From Natronoplasma sp964602715 (GTDB lineage Archaea > Thermoplasmatota > Thermoplasmata > Halarchaeoplasmatales > Halarchaeoplasmataceae), in assembly GCA_964602715.1 (NCBI GenBank), contig CAZRSB010000006.1:1-63326 (forward strand): 63,326 nt of DNA. Reading direction: 5' to 3'. The position numbers and the translations under genes were made by a program. Of the stretch, positions 45,561 through 53,633 are shown piece after piece. The notes beneath the pieces were generated by a model. It had not been told where the DNA came from, did not search any database, and worked only from the letters and a program-made list of their open reading frames with translations. Position 1 is the stretch's first letter; the number at the start of each line of letters is the position of its first letter.

Positions 45561-45770
45561 ATGAGAAGAGAGATGAAAGGATACAAAGAAGAATTGATCG
45601 AATGCCCCTTCTGTGCGGGTTTTGTTCCAGATGAGTTTGAGTGTATCCTGTGCGGGGCTGAAATACTAGATGACGAGATAGAAGGAAGAACAAAACTAGT
45701 GTGCTCAAAATGTGGGTCCGAAGTTGATGAGAAAAAATCGTCTTGCTCTGAATGTGGAATAAGATTCTGA
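45561..45770 (+). CDS. Small double zinc-ribbon protein
   Basis: A 69-residue protein with two zinc ribbons: CPFCAG with CILCGAE, and CSKCGSE with CSECGIRF. Likely a nucleic-acid or protein-binding adaptor; function unknown. It starts 24 bases after the OB-fold gene's stop, though AT-rich DNA between might hold a promoter. The stop codon abuts an IS200/IS605-type end by one base. Confidence 0.75.
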   Translation: MRREMKGYKEELIECPFCAGFVPDEFECILCGAEILDDEIEGRTKLVCSKCGSEVDEKKSSCSECGIRF

Positions 45771-45862
45771 CGTGACATCCTTCCCAACCTGAAGGAAGGT
45801 GCTTCCAGAGATGGCTTGAACATGGTTCTAGCAATACAAAAGGAATAGAATTTCCGAAACAT
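45771..45862 (-). mobile_element. IS200/IS605-type right end with tnpB C-terminal scrap
   Basis: The plus strand reads GTGACATCC (45772-45780), a hairpin CCTTCC/GGAAGG (45779-45799) and GCTTCC. Reversed, this is the usual archaeal tnpB right end. The minus frame above it reads MFKPSLEAPSFRLGRMSR, and EAPSFR-x-G is a common TnpB terminus. Everything upstream of that in tnpB is gone. It is a decayed element inserted right after the zinc-ribbon gene. Confidence 0.6.
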
Positions 45863-45933
45863 GAAGAGCTCTTAATCCTGATCAGATGTAAATTTTCCAA
45901 AAACACAAATACCATCAGTTGTCTCTATAATCG

Positions 45934-46674
45934 ATGGATGAAGATCAACTAACTTACGAGGAAATAGCAGATGTATGGGAGAAAGAAAAGGAATCTAAAT
46001 TACCGTCTGACCTCCCTGATAATTTTTACAAAAGATTGAGAGATTACATTAGAGAACTTGAGAAAAAGATGGAAGATATCGAGGTTCCTCCTAAAACAAA
46101 AAAAGAAAAAAGGATACAAAAACAATACCAGCGGGTTCAGAAGATATCTAAATTATTCTTCAAAGAAAGGCAAAAAAAAATAGTTTTAGCTGCTTATCAC
46201 AAATCATTAGGAAAGAAGGTGAATTCGGAAAATTTAATAGATCAAGAATTAGAATTATTAAGGGAGATTTCAACTCTATTAAATGAGCTAAAAAATCAAG
46301 TCTTTTTAGGAGAGTACAAAAGAAAATCCAAAAAGCGGAAACAAGATCCAAAAAAGAAAATTGAGGAGTCGCAAAAAGACAAATTGGAAACAAAAGAGTC
46401 AAAAAAAATTGCAAAAAAAGATCTAGATGATTCTAAAAAGAAAAAAAGAGTAGATAAAAAAAAGGATGAGGATATCCCTGATTTGGCCTTTCCTAATGAT
46501 ATCTCTTCATCAGAGGAATATAATGAGGTACTAGTCCATATAATCGAGGACGTACCTTCATTCGTCGACATCGATGCAACACATGATCTCAAGAAGGAAG
46601 ACGTCCTAACATTGAGAGAGGACATTGCCGAAGTCCTGATAAAAAGAGGAAAAGCTAAAAAAGTAAAACTTTAG
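45934..46674 (+). CDS. GINS complex subunit (Gins51 type)
   Basis: Part of the CMG replicative helicase. The 246-residue protein has the helical A domain (LTYEEIADVWEKEKESK, YKRLRDYIRELEKKM), a long Lys/Glu/Asp-rich linker (about 140-185), and the small B domain at the end (VHIIEDVPSFVDIDA, DLKKEDVLTLREDIAEVLIKRGKAK). This A-then-B order is the Gins51 form. The linker is unusually long and basic. It ends 10 bases from convergent rpl11. Confidence 0.85.
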   Translation: MDEDQLTYEEIADVWEKEKESKLPSDLPDNFYKRLRDYIRELEKKMEDIEVPPKTKKEKRIQKQYQRVQKISKLFFKERQKKIVLAAYHKSLGKKVNSENLIDQELELLREISTLLNELKNQVFLGEYKRKSKKRKQDPKKKIEESQKDKLETKESKKIAKKDLDDSKKKKRVDKKKDEDIPDLAFPNDISSSEEYNEVLVHIIEDVPSFVDIDATHDLKKEDVLTLREDIAEVLIKRGKAKKVKL

Positions 46675-46684
46675 ATTTTTTTCA

Positions 46685-47164
46685 TTATTCAAACAACCGG
46701 TCGTGTTCGCCCTGGTCTATCTCATTTATCATATCTCTAGGATCTTTACCTTCAACTGTGACTCCCATAGAAACACAGCTGCCAAGTATCTCCTTGGTTT
46801 TCTGTTTCATATCTTTACCTAAAAGAGCTTCGTCCTTCATCTCTGCGACCTCTTTAGCCTCTTTCAAACTCAGATCACCGACTTTGTTCGTGTGGGCCTC
46901 TCCACTTCCCTTTTCGATACCAACTTTTTCTAATATTAAACCAGAGGTGGGCGGGGTCCCAACTTCTATCTCAAAATCTCCACTTTCTGTGTCCACGCTT
47001 AATTTAATTGGAACTTTCATTCCCTTAAATTTTTCAGTTTCATCATTTATCGCGTTAACTATCTCCATTATATCTACACCTAATGGTCCCAATTTTGGGC
47101 CCAATGGAGGTCCCGCACTCGCTTCGCCGGCATCTACAAGAGCTTCTATAGTTTCTGTTGCCAT
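46685..47164 (-). CDS. rpl11: Ribosomal protein L11
   Basis: Component of the GTPase-associated centre of the large subunit. The 159-residue protein has the N-terminal DAGEASAGPPLGPKLGPLGV and the rRNA-binding C-terminal domain (LGSCVSMGVTVEGKDP). Length is normal for archaea. It ends the ftsZ-secE-spt5-rpl11 cluster; rpl1 and rpl10, which often follow, are absent here. Confidence 0.97.
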   Translation of the reverse strand: MATETIEALVDAGEASAGPPLGPKLGPLGVDIMEIVNAINDETEKFKGMKVPIKLSVDTESGDFEIEVGTPPTSGLILEKVGIEKGSGEAHTNKVGDLSLKEAKEVAEMKDEALLGKDMKQKTKEILGSCVSMGVTVEGKDPRDMINEIDQGEHDRLFE

Positions 47165-47168
47165 AATA

Positions 47169-48092
47169 TCATCTCGTTTTCATCTCATTATCTTTTTCTA
47201 AAACTCTAACATGATCTCCTCTAACTGTTACAGGTATTGGAACTGTTGCTTCAAACAGCTCAACAGTGATCTCATCATTATCTTCATCGATCTGGGTGAC
47301 CCTGGCTTTTTCACCTTTAAACGGACCTGCAGAAAGTTCAACGATATCTCCTTCTGCTATACCCTCAACAGCTAATTTTGGAGCTAAGAAGTGTTCTATT
47401 TCTGCAATATCAGTATCTCCGTCTATGATACCTTTTGCCTTTCTTGTTCCATCAGAGATCTCATCGATCAGTGAAGGATTCATAGCTTCTATAAAGATAT
47501 ATCCTCTTACAGGTTTAGGAGACAGAATAGAAAAAACTCCTGCATCTCTGTCATTAGCCCAGGACGCCACATAATCTGCAACGTTTTTTTCTTGATTGAT
47601 TTGAGTTTTCAAGGCTATAAAAGTGGGCCGAGCAGTAATTATCAAGGTGATTGAATCAGATAGCAATATATCTTCTGAAGAAGTAGCGTCTATTATGATC
47701 TCAGCCTTGTCACCATAATTTGCACCCTCCGGAGCCTCAACGTTAACATTTATGATTGATTCATCTCCTGGTCCGATCTCGATATTCTCCTTTATCTGTG
47801 CTGATGGCTCCGAGATCTTATATTCATCTAGTACTTTTACTTGCCAGGGAACTGGATTTTCATCTTCGGAAGAATACAATAAAGTGAAATCTAAATCTAT
47901 CGGCTGCTTTGAATCTGTTGAATTGATTAATTTTATTTCAAAATCCGCCATTTTGGTTGTAGGTACAGACCTCTTACAGGGATCGCAGGCTAGAAAGATT
48001 CCTTTTTTTTCTTCCTCTTCCTCCTTGATCTCTTCCTCTACCTTTTCCTCTTCTGCCAATTCCTCTTCAGTAAAATCATCTAGTAGTCCCAT
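47169..48092 (-). CDS. spt5: Transcription elongation factor Spt5 with extra N-terminal domain
   Basis: Archaeal Spt5 (NusG) joins Spt4 to clamp RNA polymerase. The standard part is residues 157-300: NGN domain (FIALKTQINQEKNVADYV, then PKPVRGYIFIEA) and KOW (EGDIVELSAGPFKGEKARV). It is preceded by about 155 extra residues: an acidic tail (1-30), then CDPCKRS and beta-rich, Ig-like sequence (DFTLLYSSED, IEIGPGDESIINVNVEAPE, IIIDATSSED). Usual archaeal Spt5 proteins are near 150 residues. The extra domain may dock another factor. The reading frame and gene order are as expected, so this looks like a real fusion. Confidence 0.93.
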   Translation of the reverse strand: MGLLDDFTEEELAEEEKVEEEIKEEEEEKKGIFLACDPCKRSVPTTKMADFEIKLINSTDSKQPIDLDFTLLYSSEDENPVPWQVKVLDEYKISEPSAQIKENIEIGPGDESIINVNVEAPEGANYGDKAEIIIDATSSEDILLSDSITLIITARPTFIALKTQINQEKNVADYVASWANDRDAGVFSILSPKPVRGYIFIEAMNPSLIDEISDGTRKAKGIIDGDTDIAEIEHFLAPKLAVEGIAEGDIVELSAGPFKGEKARVTQIDEDNDEITVELFEATVPIPVTVRGDHVRVLEKDNEMKTR

Positions 48093-48101
48093 AGGTATCC
48101 C

Positions 48102-48332
48102 TCAAATTATCGTAAACCATGTTGGTATGTTGTCCCACAACCAAGTGATAGCAAAACCAACACTTCCTATCAATAAAATACCTATAACAACGATCATTAG
48201 AGTCTTTTTGAATTCTTCTCTGTCTGGCTTTCGGGCCATCTTCAAGATACGCCCGTATTTACCTTTACCTATTTTCCCAGCCTTTTTCTGTATCTTGTCT
48301 TGAACTTTCCATGATCCTTCGATTATATCCAT
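48102..48332 (-). CDS. secE: Protein translocase subunit SecE (Sec61 gamma)
   Basis: A 76-residue single-pass membrane protein. The amphipathic helix ARKPDREEFKKTLMIV leads into one transmembrane segment (about 46-70). This and its position between ftsZ and spt5 identify it as the essential clamp of the SecY channel. Confidence 0.9.
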   Translation of the reverse strand: MDIIEGSWKVQDKIQKKAGKIGKGKYGRILKMARKPDREEFKKTLMIVVIGILLIGSVGFAITWLWDNIPTWFTII

Positions 48333-48342
48333 CTTTTCGCCC

Positions 48343-49452
48343 TCATGCTACTGATTCAATCTCTTCTTTAGCGGAGACTTCTTTGCCAAATATCTGTTTT
48401 GACTTAACTCCTGTTATAACTACCATGACTTTTATTTTATTATCTAAACTCTGATCTATTGAAGCGCCCCATATTATTCTAGCGTCTTGACCTATCTTAC
48501 TTTCAACGGTTTTAGCAGCTTTTTCAGCCTCTGCTACGGTCATGTCATTACCGCCTACTACGTTGATGAGAGCCGCATTAGCAGTGCTGATATCGACTTC
48601 CAATAATGGAGAGTCGATGGCTTCCTCGATAGCTAGCTCTGCGCGCTTTTCAGAATCGTCTTCCCCCATCCCGATCATCGCAACGCCAGCCCCTTCCATC
48701 ACTGTTTTTACATCATTGAAATCAAGATTGACTAATCCCGGCTTTGTCACCAATTCTGTAATTCCCTTTATAGAACGGGAAAGAACTTCATCTGCTACTT
48801 TGAACGCTTTGTTGAGTGATAATCTTGGGCATAACTCCAGAAGTTTATCGTTAGGTATCGTTATAACGGTATCTGTAACTTTTTTCAGTCTGGTCAATCC
48901 CCACTCTGCATTATCCATACGTGATTGTCCTTCGGCCTCAAAAGGTGTAGTACATATAGCGACAGTAAGAGCACCTACATCTTTTGCAATTTCTGCCACT
49001 ACTGGAGCTCCACCAGTGCCTGTGCCGCCTCCAAGACCACAGGTGATGAATACCATATCGCTGTCGTCTAGAATATTTTTCAATTTTTCTCTTGCTTCTT
49101 CAGTAGCCTCTTTTCCGACCTGCGGCAAAGCCCCGGCACCGAGTCCTCTTGTCTTACGTTTTCCTAGCAACACCTTTCTTTGTGAGTGGACTTTCAAAAG
49201 ATGCTGAGCATCTGTATTGGCAGCCACGAGCTCAGCTCCTTGGACTCCTTCTTCAGATATCCTTTCAACTGTATTGCACCCGGCTCCACCGACCCCAACA
49301 ATCTTGATATCAGTTTTTAAGTCAGACAAGACTTCACGTAGTTCCTTATCATCTGTTGATAATTCTTGATTGCCATCCGGCATCACAGCTCCTTCTTCCC
49401 CTGCTTTTTTTTCATGGGTTTGTGATAGAGCTTCATCAACAATCGAATCCAT
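48343..49452 (-). CDS. ftsZ: Cell-division GTPase FtsZ
   Basis: A 369-residue tubulin-like GTPase forming the division ring. The GTP loop is FITCGLGGGTGTGGAP, with IKIVGVGGAGCNT at the start, and NLDFNDVKTVM closing the T7 loop region. ATG at 49452 is preferred: GGAGTG is 8 nt upstream, while the earlier ATG at 49467 overlaps that ribosome site. The N-terminal extension of about 50 residues is acidic. First gene of the ftsZ-secE-spt5-rpl11 cluster. Confidence 0.96.
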   Translation of the reverse strand: MDSIVDEALSQTHEKKAGEEGAVMPDGNQELSTDDKELREVLSDLKTDIKIVGVGGAGCNTVERISEEGVQGAELVAANTDAQHLLKVHSQRKVLLGKRKTRGLGAGALPQVGKEATEEAREKLKNILDDSDMVFITCGLGGGTGTGGAPVVAEIAKDVGALTVAICTTPFEAEGQSRMDNAEWGLTRLKKVTDTVITIPNDKLLELCPRLSLNKAFKVADEVLSRSIKGITELVTKPGLVNLDFNDVKTVMEGAGVAMIGMGEDDSEKRAELAIEEAIDSPLLEVDISTANAALINVVGGNDMTVAEAEKAAKTVESKIGQDARIIWGASIDQSLDNKIKVMVVITGVKSKQIFGKEVSAKEEIESVA

Positions 49453-49584
49453 AAATATACACTCCATTGGGAGATAAATTAATCTATTACAACCATATCA
49501 ATGAACCCTTATATAAAATGTTTTGCCTCGATGATTCCTCAAAATACCGATTTCCAAGATGGCGCACTATGCAGCTACGGCCCA

Positions 49585-50130
49585 CTAATCATTTGATGGA
49601 GTAGTCAATTTAAATATGATGAACATCGCTATAAGACCCAGAGAAGAGAAACCGATCAAAAGCATGAGTTGCCATATCTCTGATACATCAAAACCCATAT
49701 AGCTGTTTAAACCTATCAAAGTACCCAAAAATGAAAGCAACACACCGAAAAAAAGATTTTCTATTATATTACCGGATATTGAATCTTTGAATGAAATCTT
49801 TTCATTGTGAGTCTTCAAATCAAGTTCAGTCCAACTTTGAATTAAATGAATCCAATTTCTAGTGATGAACCAGACCCCTATAAGTAGAAAGAAAATGGCC
49901 ATGACTAAAACTAAATTTATGGGTGTAGGCTGGAGTCCTCTATTAATAAACAAAAATGTTATGATGGTCATCAATAACCCGATATCGAAAAGCAACTCTA
50001 GTTTTAAAATAAATCCCGTGATCATAATTAAGCTAAAGATGAGTGGAAAAAACCAAAGCACGGAGTGTATTGAAATAAAACTTGCAGATACTCCTCCAAA
50101 GATTATAAGGATGATGCCTGAAATCCTCAT
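49585..50130 (-). CDS. Multi-pass membrane protein, module copy A
   Basis: A 181-residue protein with about five membrane segments. It overlaps the preceding DUF58 gene by 4 bases (ATGA) and matches the 179-residue protein ending the second module (shared RNW/RW-N-I centre and overall helix spacing). No known family; likely an accessory membrane subunit of the DUF58 module. Confidence 0.7.
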   Translation of the reverse strand: MRISGIILIIFGGVSASFISIHSVLWFFPLIFSLIMITGFILKLELLFDIGLLMTIITFLFINRGLQPTPINLVLVMAIFFLLIGVWFITRNWIHLIQSWTELDLKTHNEKISFKDSISGNIIENLFFGVLLSFLGTLIGLNSYMGFDVSEIWQLMLLIGFSSLGLIAMFIIFKLTTPSND

Positions 50131-51404
50131 AGTTTTTTTCTGTATCGTAGCACCTCCTCTAATGCTGGTTCAAGAGGTTCGTTTGGATCCCAATCTATTA
50201 TGATGCTCCCATATTTCCATATCTTGTTCAAGGTTATCTCCCTTTCAGTCAAACAAAGCTTTTCAACAGTTTTTTCTTGATCCTCAAAAATTCCTGCCTC
50301 TATAGCGATCGGATTTGGTGAAACTACCATCACATCGTATTCCCTTCTACAGAAGTCGATGATCGTTTCGCTGAATTCTGGTATGGTTAAAGGTGAAATA
50401 AAGATGATCATACTTTTTCTAGGGAAAAACTCTTCTAGAATCCATTTCACTCCTTCTAGACCCCATGTGCCTCCCCTCTCAAATCTAGTTAGGTTCTCCA
50501 TAATCCTATGATAATGATTTTTACCAGTACCCGGATACAGCCAATTAAGATATTCTCCTGAAACGATCAATCCCACTCTATTTCGGGCTGCAAGGATCGC
50601 TGAAGCTAATGATGATGCAGCATCAATAGATGCCTTCATTGTATTATTTCTTCTTTTTCCGATCATACCATCTTTATAGCAATCGACAACCAAGATAACG
50701 TCTCCAGACATCTCACCTTCATATTCATTGGTATATGGATTAAAATGTCTAGCGGTGGCTTTCCAATTGATATCTCTCATCTCGTCTCCAGGATGGTATT
50801 CTCTCAACGAAAAAAATTCGCTCCCTACGCCAATACTTTTAGATTTTATGTCTCCTAACCAATGTTTCGTATAAGAAGGATGTATATCCACTTTGTTCAT
50901 GTCTTTTGTATCAGGGAGAACTCTGAGCGAGATCAGCTCTTCTGCTTCTAGCTCTTTGGAATAAAATTGAAAAGCATCTCTATATCTTAACTTGATAGGC
51001 CCTATTTCAAGACTTCCAGTTACTGGGCAGGATATTTTATATGAGATCTCTCTTGTTTCTCCCTTTTTAAGGCTCAAGATCTGATGATTAGACCCTTCAA
51101 TAACTTCTACTAATGAAGGGAGTTCATCATGTATCTCCAAAAATTGGATATCTTGACCATGATTTTCTATCGTTAAACTTATCTCCATATCGTCATCAAC
51201 ATATACTTCTCTAACATCATCCTCTTCTCCTCTTTTTATATCGATGTCGATTTTTTTAGGCGGAATCGTTCTTGTAGAGATCACGAATATAGACAATGTA
51301 GAGATAGCTCCTACAAAGAAAACCCAGCTGCTGAATAGATTTCCAAAGATTATACCCACAACTACGATGCAAGTAAGGTACAAGAAGGATTTACCTTTGA
51401 TCAT
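50127..51404 (-). CDS. DUF58 protein, module copy A
   Basis: A 425-residue protein from ATG at 51404 (51410 also possible). Two N-terminal membrane helices lead into the DUF58 core: YRDAFQFYSKE, GVGSEFFSLREYHPGDEMRDINWKATAR, and a von-Willebrand-like strand VILVVDCYKDGM. The usual metal-binding D-x-S-x-S is replaced by D-C-Y-K-D. DUF58 proteins work with MoxR ATPases in envelope or metal-centre assembly. The second module holds a clear paralogue at 53634. Confidence 0.88.
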   Translation of the reverse strand: MIKGKSFLYLTCIVVVGIIFGNLFSSWVFFVGAISTLSIFVISTRTIPPKKIDIDIKRGEEDDVREVYVDDDMEISLTIENHGQDIQFLEIHDELPSLVEVIEGSNHQILSLKKGETREISYKISCPVTGSLEIGPIKLRYRDAFQFYSKELEAEELISLRVLPDTKDMNKVDIHPSYTKHWLGDIKSKSIGVGSEFFSLREYHPGDEMRDINWKATARHFNPYTNEYEGEMSGDVILVVDCYKDGMIGKRRNNTMKASIDAASSLASAILAARNRVGLIVSGEYLNWLYPGTGKNHYHRIMENLTRFERGGTWGLEGVKWILEEFFPRKSMIIFISPLTIPEFSETIIDFCRREYDVMVVSPNPIAIEAGIFEDQEKTVEKLCLTEREITLNKIWKYGSIIIDWDPNEPLEPALEEVLRYRKKL

Positions 51405-51437
51405 AGTCATCAACTCCAACTTGTTTTACTCTTTCAT

Positions 51438-52019
51438 TCATTCCCATTTTTCCACCCTCTCTATGACCTTTTTGATCCATTGCTCATATTCCCTATCATC
51501 ATGTTCTTTTTCTTCTGTATCTTCTTCACTCAGGTTCATCTCAGAAAACTCTTCCTCTTTTGAAAGTATAAAGTCTGCTATAATGTCATCATCGACCGTC
51601 TTTTTAAATTCGTCTGGATCCTGTTTCAGTTTAAAGACCTCATCCTCTGATAGGTTTCTTCTTTCTTTCAATTTATTCATGAATATGTTCTTGACTTTTT
51701 TTTCCAAAAGATGTTGGCTCAATTCCATACCTTGGACTGCTCTATCATAAATTTTTGAAACCTCTGCCATCATAAAATTTGTCTCTTCATCTAATTCGTC
51801 CCGGTGTCTCCATATTTTGATATGGTTTGTTCTCTCCCATGTCCAATGAGCTAGATTTATACCGATAAGAAAGATAACAAATATTGCGATGGTCTTTTGC
51901 ATCATCCCTCCAGTGATTATGATCATAAATATTGATATCATTATCAAAAGACCCATGAATGAATAGTAGATGAGTTCTTCTCTAGTCCCCAATTTTGAAG
52001 TTATATCTGATTCGGCCAT
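51438..52019 (-). CDS. TM plus coiled-coil protein, module copy A
   Basis: A 193-residue protein with two N-terminal membrane helices (about 16-55), then a long charged helical region (HRDELDEETNFMMAEVS ... LLEKKVKNIFMNKLKE) ending in an acidic stretch. Its counterpart in module B has the same plan (GFELSQFMVEKKLRAILIEKI). No family recognised. It starts 5 bases after the DUF4129 gene's stop. Confidence 0.75.
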   Translation of the reverse strand: MAESDITSKLGTREELIYYSFMGLLIMISIFMIIITGGMMQKTIAIFVIFLIGINLAHWTWERTNHIKIWRHRDELDEETNFMMAEVSKIYDRAVQGMELSQHLLEKKVKNIFMNKLKERRNLSEDEVFKLKQDPDEFKKTVDDDIIADFILSKEEEFSEMNLSEEDTEEKEHDDREYEQWIKKVIERVEKWE

Positions 52020-52024
52020 GTTAT

Positions 52025-52960
52025 CTATTCCAGTTCTTTTCTAAGTTCTTCCAAACTATTTACTGCTCTATCCCTTTCTTTATCGCCTAAAGAGTGAGTG
52101 CTGTACTGTGCAAGTTCAAAGAGTTCTCGAATTTCTAGAACTTTTGATTCTGTGATATCTAGTTTGTTGATCGCATATTTTTCAAATTCTCTAGGAGTCA
52201 TAAAATCATAATATTCCACACCTTTTTTTTCTAATATTATACACATCTGTTGATAGCATCGTAAAATTGATGATTTGACATCTTTACCTTCTTTGAGCTG
52301 GGTGATGGCCCTATCGACTGCATGGCTAACCTGATCTTCAAGGTCCTCTTCTTTTTCTTCACCCTCTCTCAATCTATCTAAAAGCGGTTTGACTTTTTGC
52401 ATTGAGAGAAGAACTGCGATAGCTCCTATGAGGATTATCAACATGAAATTACCGTAACTGCCGAATGTTCCCTCTACCGCACCTCCAGGGTCATCCCATG
52501 GAAGTGAAAAACTTCCATTACCGTTTCCAAAATCGAGTCCTATCATCTCCCCTCCTCCCATGAACAAAAAAGCCATAAGGACAATTCCTAAAACCAAAAC
52601 TGCACCTGCATAACCGATCGCTTTCTCTTTTTTACCTTTCCAGAGAGTCACTGCGGTTATGATTATCATCAGGAAAAAAATAGCAAGCCATGCTGATGAA
52701 TATCTTATAAGAAGTAAAGGGGACACCAATACCGCGATCAAAATGATCGGTATCGAGATGAAAGTTTTAGTCCTACCATAAGCGTAAATAACAACAGCGC
52801 CCCCAACCATGATAAGGAAAAACCACATCATCGAAAAATCGATATCGAGTTGAGAGGCTGCTTCTCCGTTTTCGAGAGAAATATAATATGCATTGAATAT
52901 GGCCCAAGATGCGATAAGAAAGACTATGATGGAAATAGCGGTTATGTTTTTTTTCTTCAG
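52025..52960 (-). CDS. DUF4129 protein, module copy A, apparent CTG start
   Basis: A membrane protein with about five helices and the C-terminal DUF4129 domain (RAITQLKEGKDVKSSILRCYQQM, then MTPREFEKYAI and LFELAQYSTHSLG). The first ordinary start is ATG at 52831, but the frame is open upstream and codes KKKNITAISIIVFLIASW, which aligns with the paralogue's KKEKIIPVLSVLLVFISSW. AGGAGGA lies 7 nt before an in-frame CTG (52960), with no ATG, GTG or TTG available. From CTG the protein has 311 residues. Strong case for a CTG start. Confidence 0.85.
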   Translation of the reverse strand: MKKKNITAISIIVFLIASWAIFNAYYISLENGEAASQLDIDFSMMWFFLIMVGGAVVIYAYGRTKTFISIPIILIAVLVSPLLLIRYSSAWLAIFFLMIIITAVTLWKGKKEKAIGYAGAVLVLGIVLMAFLFMGGGEMIGLDFGNGNGSFSLPWDDPGGAVEGTFGSYGNFMLIILIGAIAVLLSMQKVKPLLDRLREGEEKEEDLEDQVSHAVDRAITQLKEGKDVKSSILRCYQQMCIILEKKGVEYYDFMTPREFEKYAINKLDITESKVLEIRELFELAQYSTHSLGDKERDRAVNSLEELRKELE

Positions 52961-53089
52961 AGCATATTCCTCCTAACTGAATAATTTTGGGAGAGTTTTA
53001 CAATTTATTATCATATTTAAACTAGGTAGATATTAAGTCTTTTGCTTAATACCAGCATCAACATCAGGTTGCAATATCAAATCACCGAA

Positions 53090-53629
53090 TTATTTGGTAA
53101 GATGTTTGGGTAATACACTCAATATCAAATATATGATGGTAAGAGTACCCACACTAAAGACGATGGTTAAATATGTCTCAAAAGTGGAAGAAAGTGGACC
53201 TACAAAACTGTAAGTTGCGATCATACCTCCAGTGAGAGTGATGAAAAATGCAAATAAGATTGTAGAAAGGTTATACAGACACGAATGCATCTTATAATCT
53301 TTTAAAATATTAATGTCCTCTGATCCTATAACGTTCTTTTCCAATTTGGTTATCAAGATATTCCATCTTATAAACATCCACAGCACAAAGTAAAGAAAAA
53401 AGGTACCGATAATCAGGAAAAGGTTGAGATAGTTCAAAGGCGGGTAACGGAGAACATAGAAAAATGCACCGCTAGATATCAAGATCCCTAAATCAACAAC
53501 ATGTTTTCTTTCAAAAAAGAAACCGATCAGCGAGATAACGAGTCCTATTATCGGAGAAATAGAGTCTCCTATAGTTATCGATAATATAGAAACTATAACC
53601 GATATTGTAATGGCGAGGATACCTATCAA
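53090..53629 (-). CDS. Multi-pass membrane protein, module copy B
   Basis: A 179-residue protein with about five membrane segments, counterpart of the protein at 49585. The start is TTG at 53629, 4 bases after the DUF58 stop; no ribosome site and no ATG is near, so translation probably relies on coupling. It ends module B. The 129 bases between the modules hold the copy A ribosome site and no other gene. Confidence 0.7.
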   Translation of the reverse strand: MIGILAITISVIVSILSITIGDSISPIIGLVISLIGFFFERKHVVDLGILISSGAFFYVLRYPPLNYLNLFLIIGTFFLYFVLWMFIRWNILITKLEKNVIGSEDINILKDYKMHSCLYNLSTILFAFFITLTGGMIATYSFVGPLSSTFETYLTIVFSVGTLTIIYLILSVLPKHLTK

Positions 53630-53633
53630 GGTC

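Noticed and set aside
48542..49207. Long open frame (221 codons) antisense to ftsZ
   Set aside because: Its sequence mirrors the codon pattern of ftsZ, which is certain; no ribosome site or family similarity. A shadow frame.
46685..49452. Horizontal transfer of the ftsZ-secE-spt5-rpl11 cluster
   Set aside because: The order is a well-known archaeal one and composition is like the neighbours.
52940..52960. Frameshift in the 8-A run causing the missing start of the DUF4129 gene
   Set aside because: The ATG just upstream runs into TGA after one codon before reaching the A run, so an indel in the run alone would not restore a normal start. It stays listed as a test.
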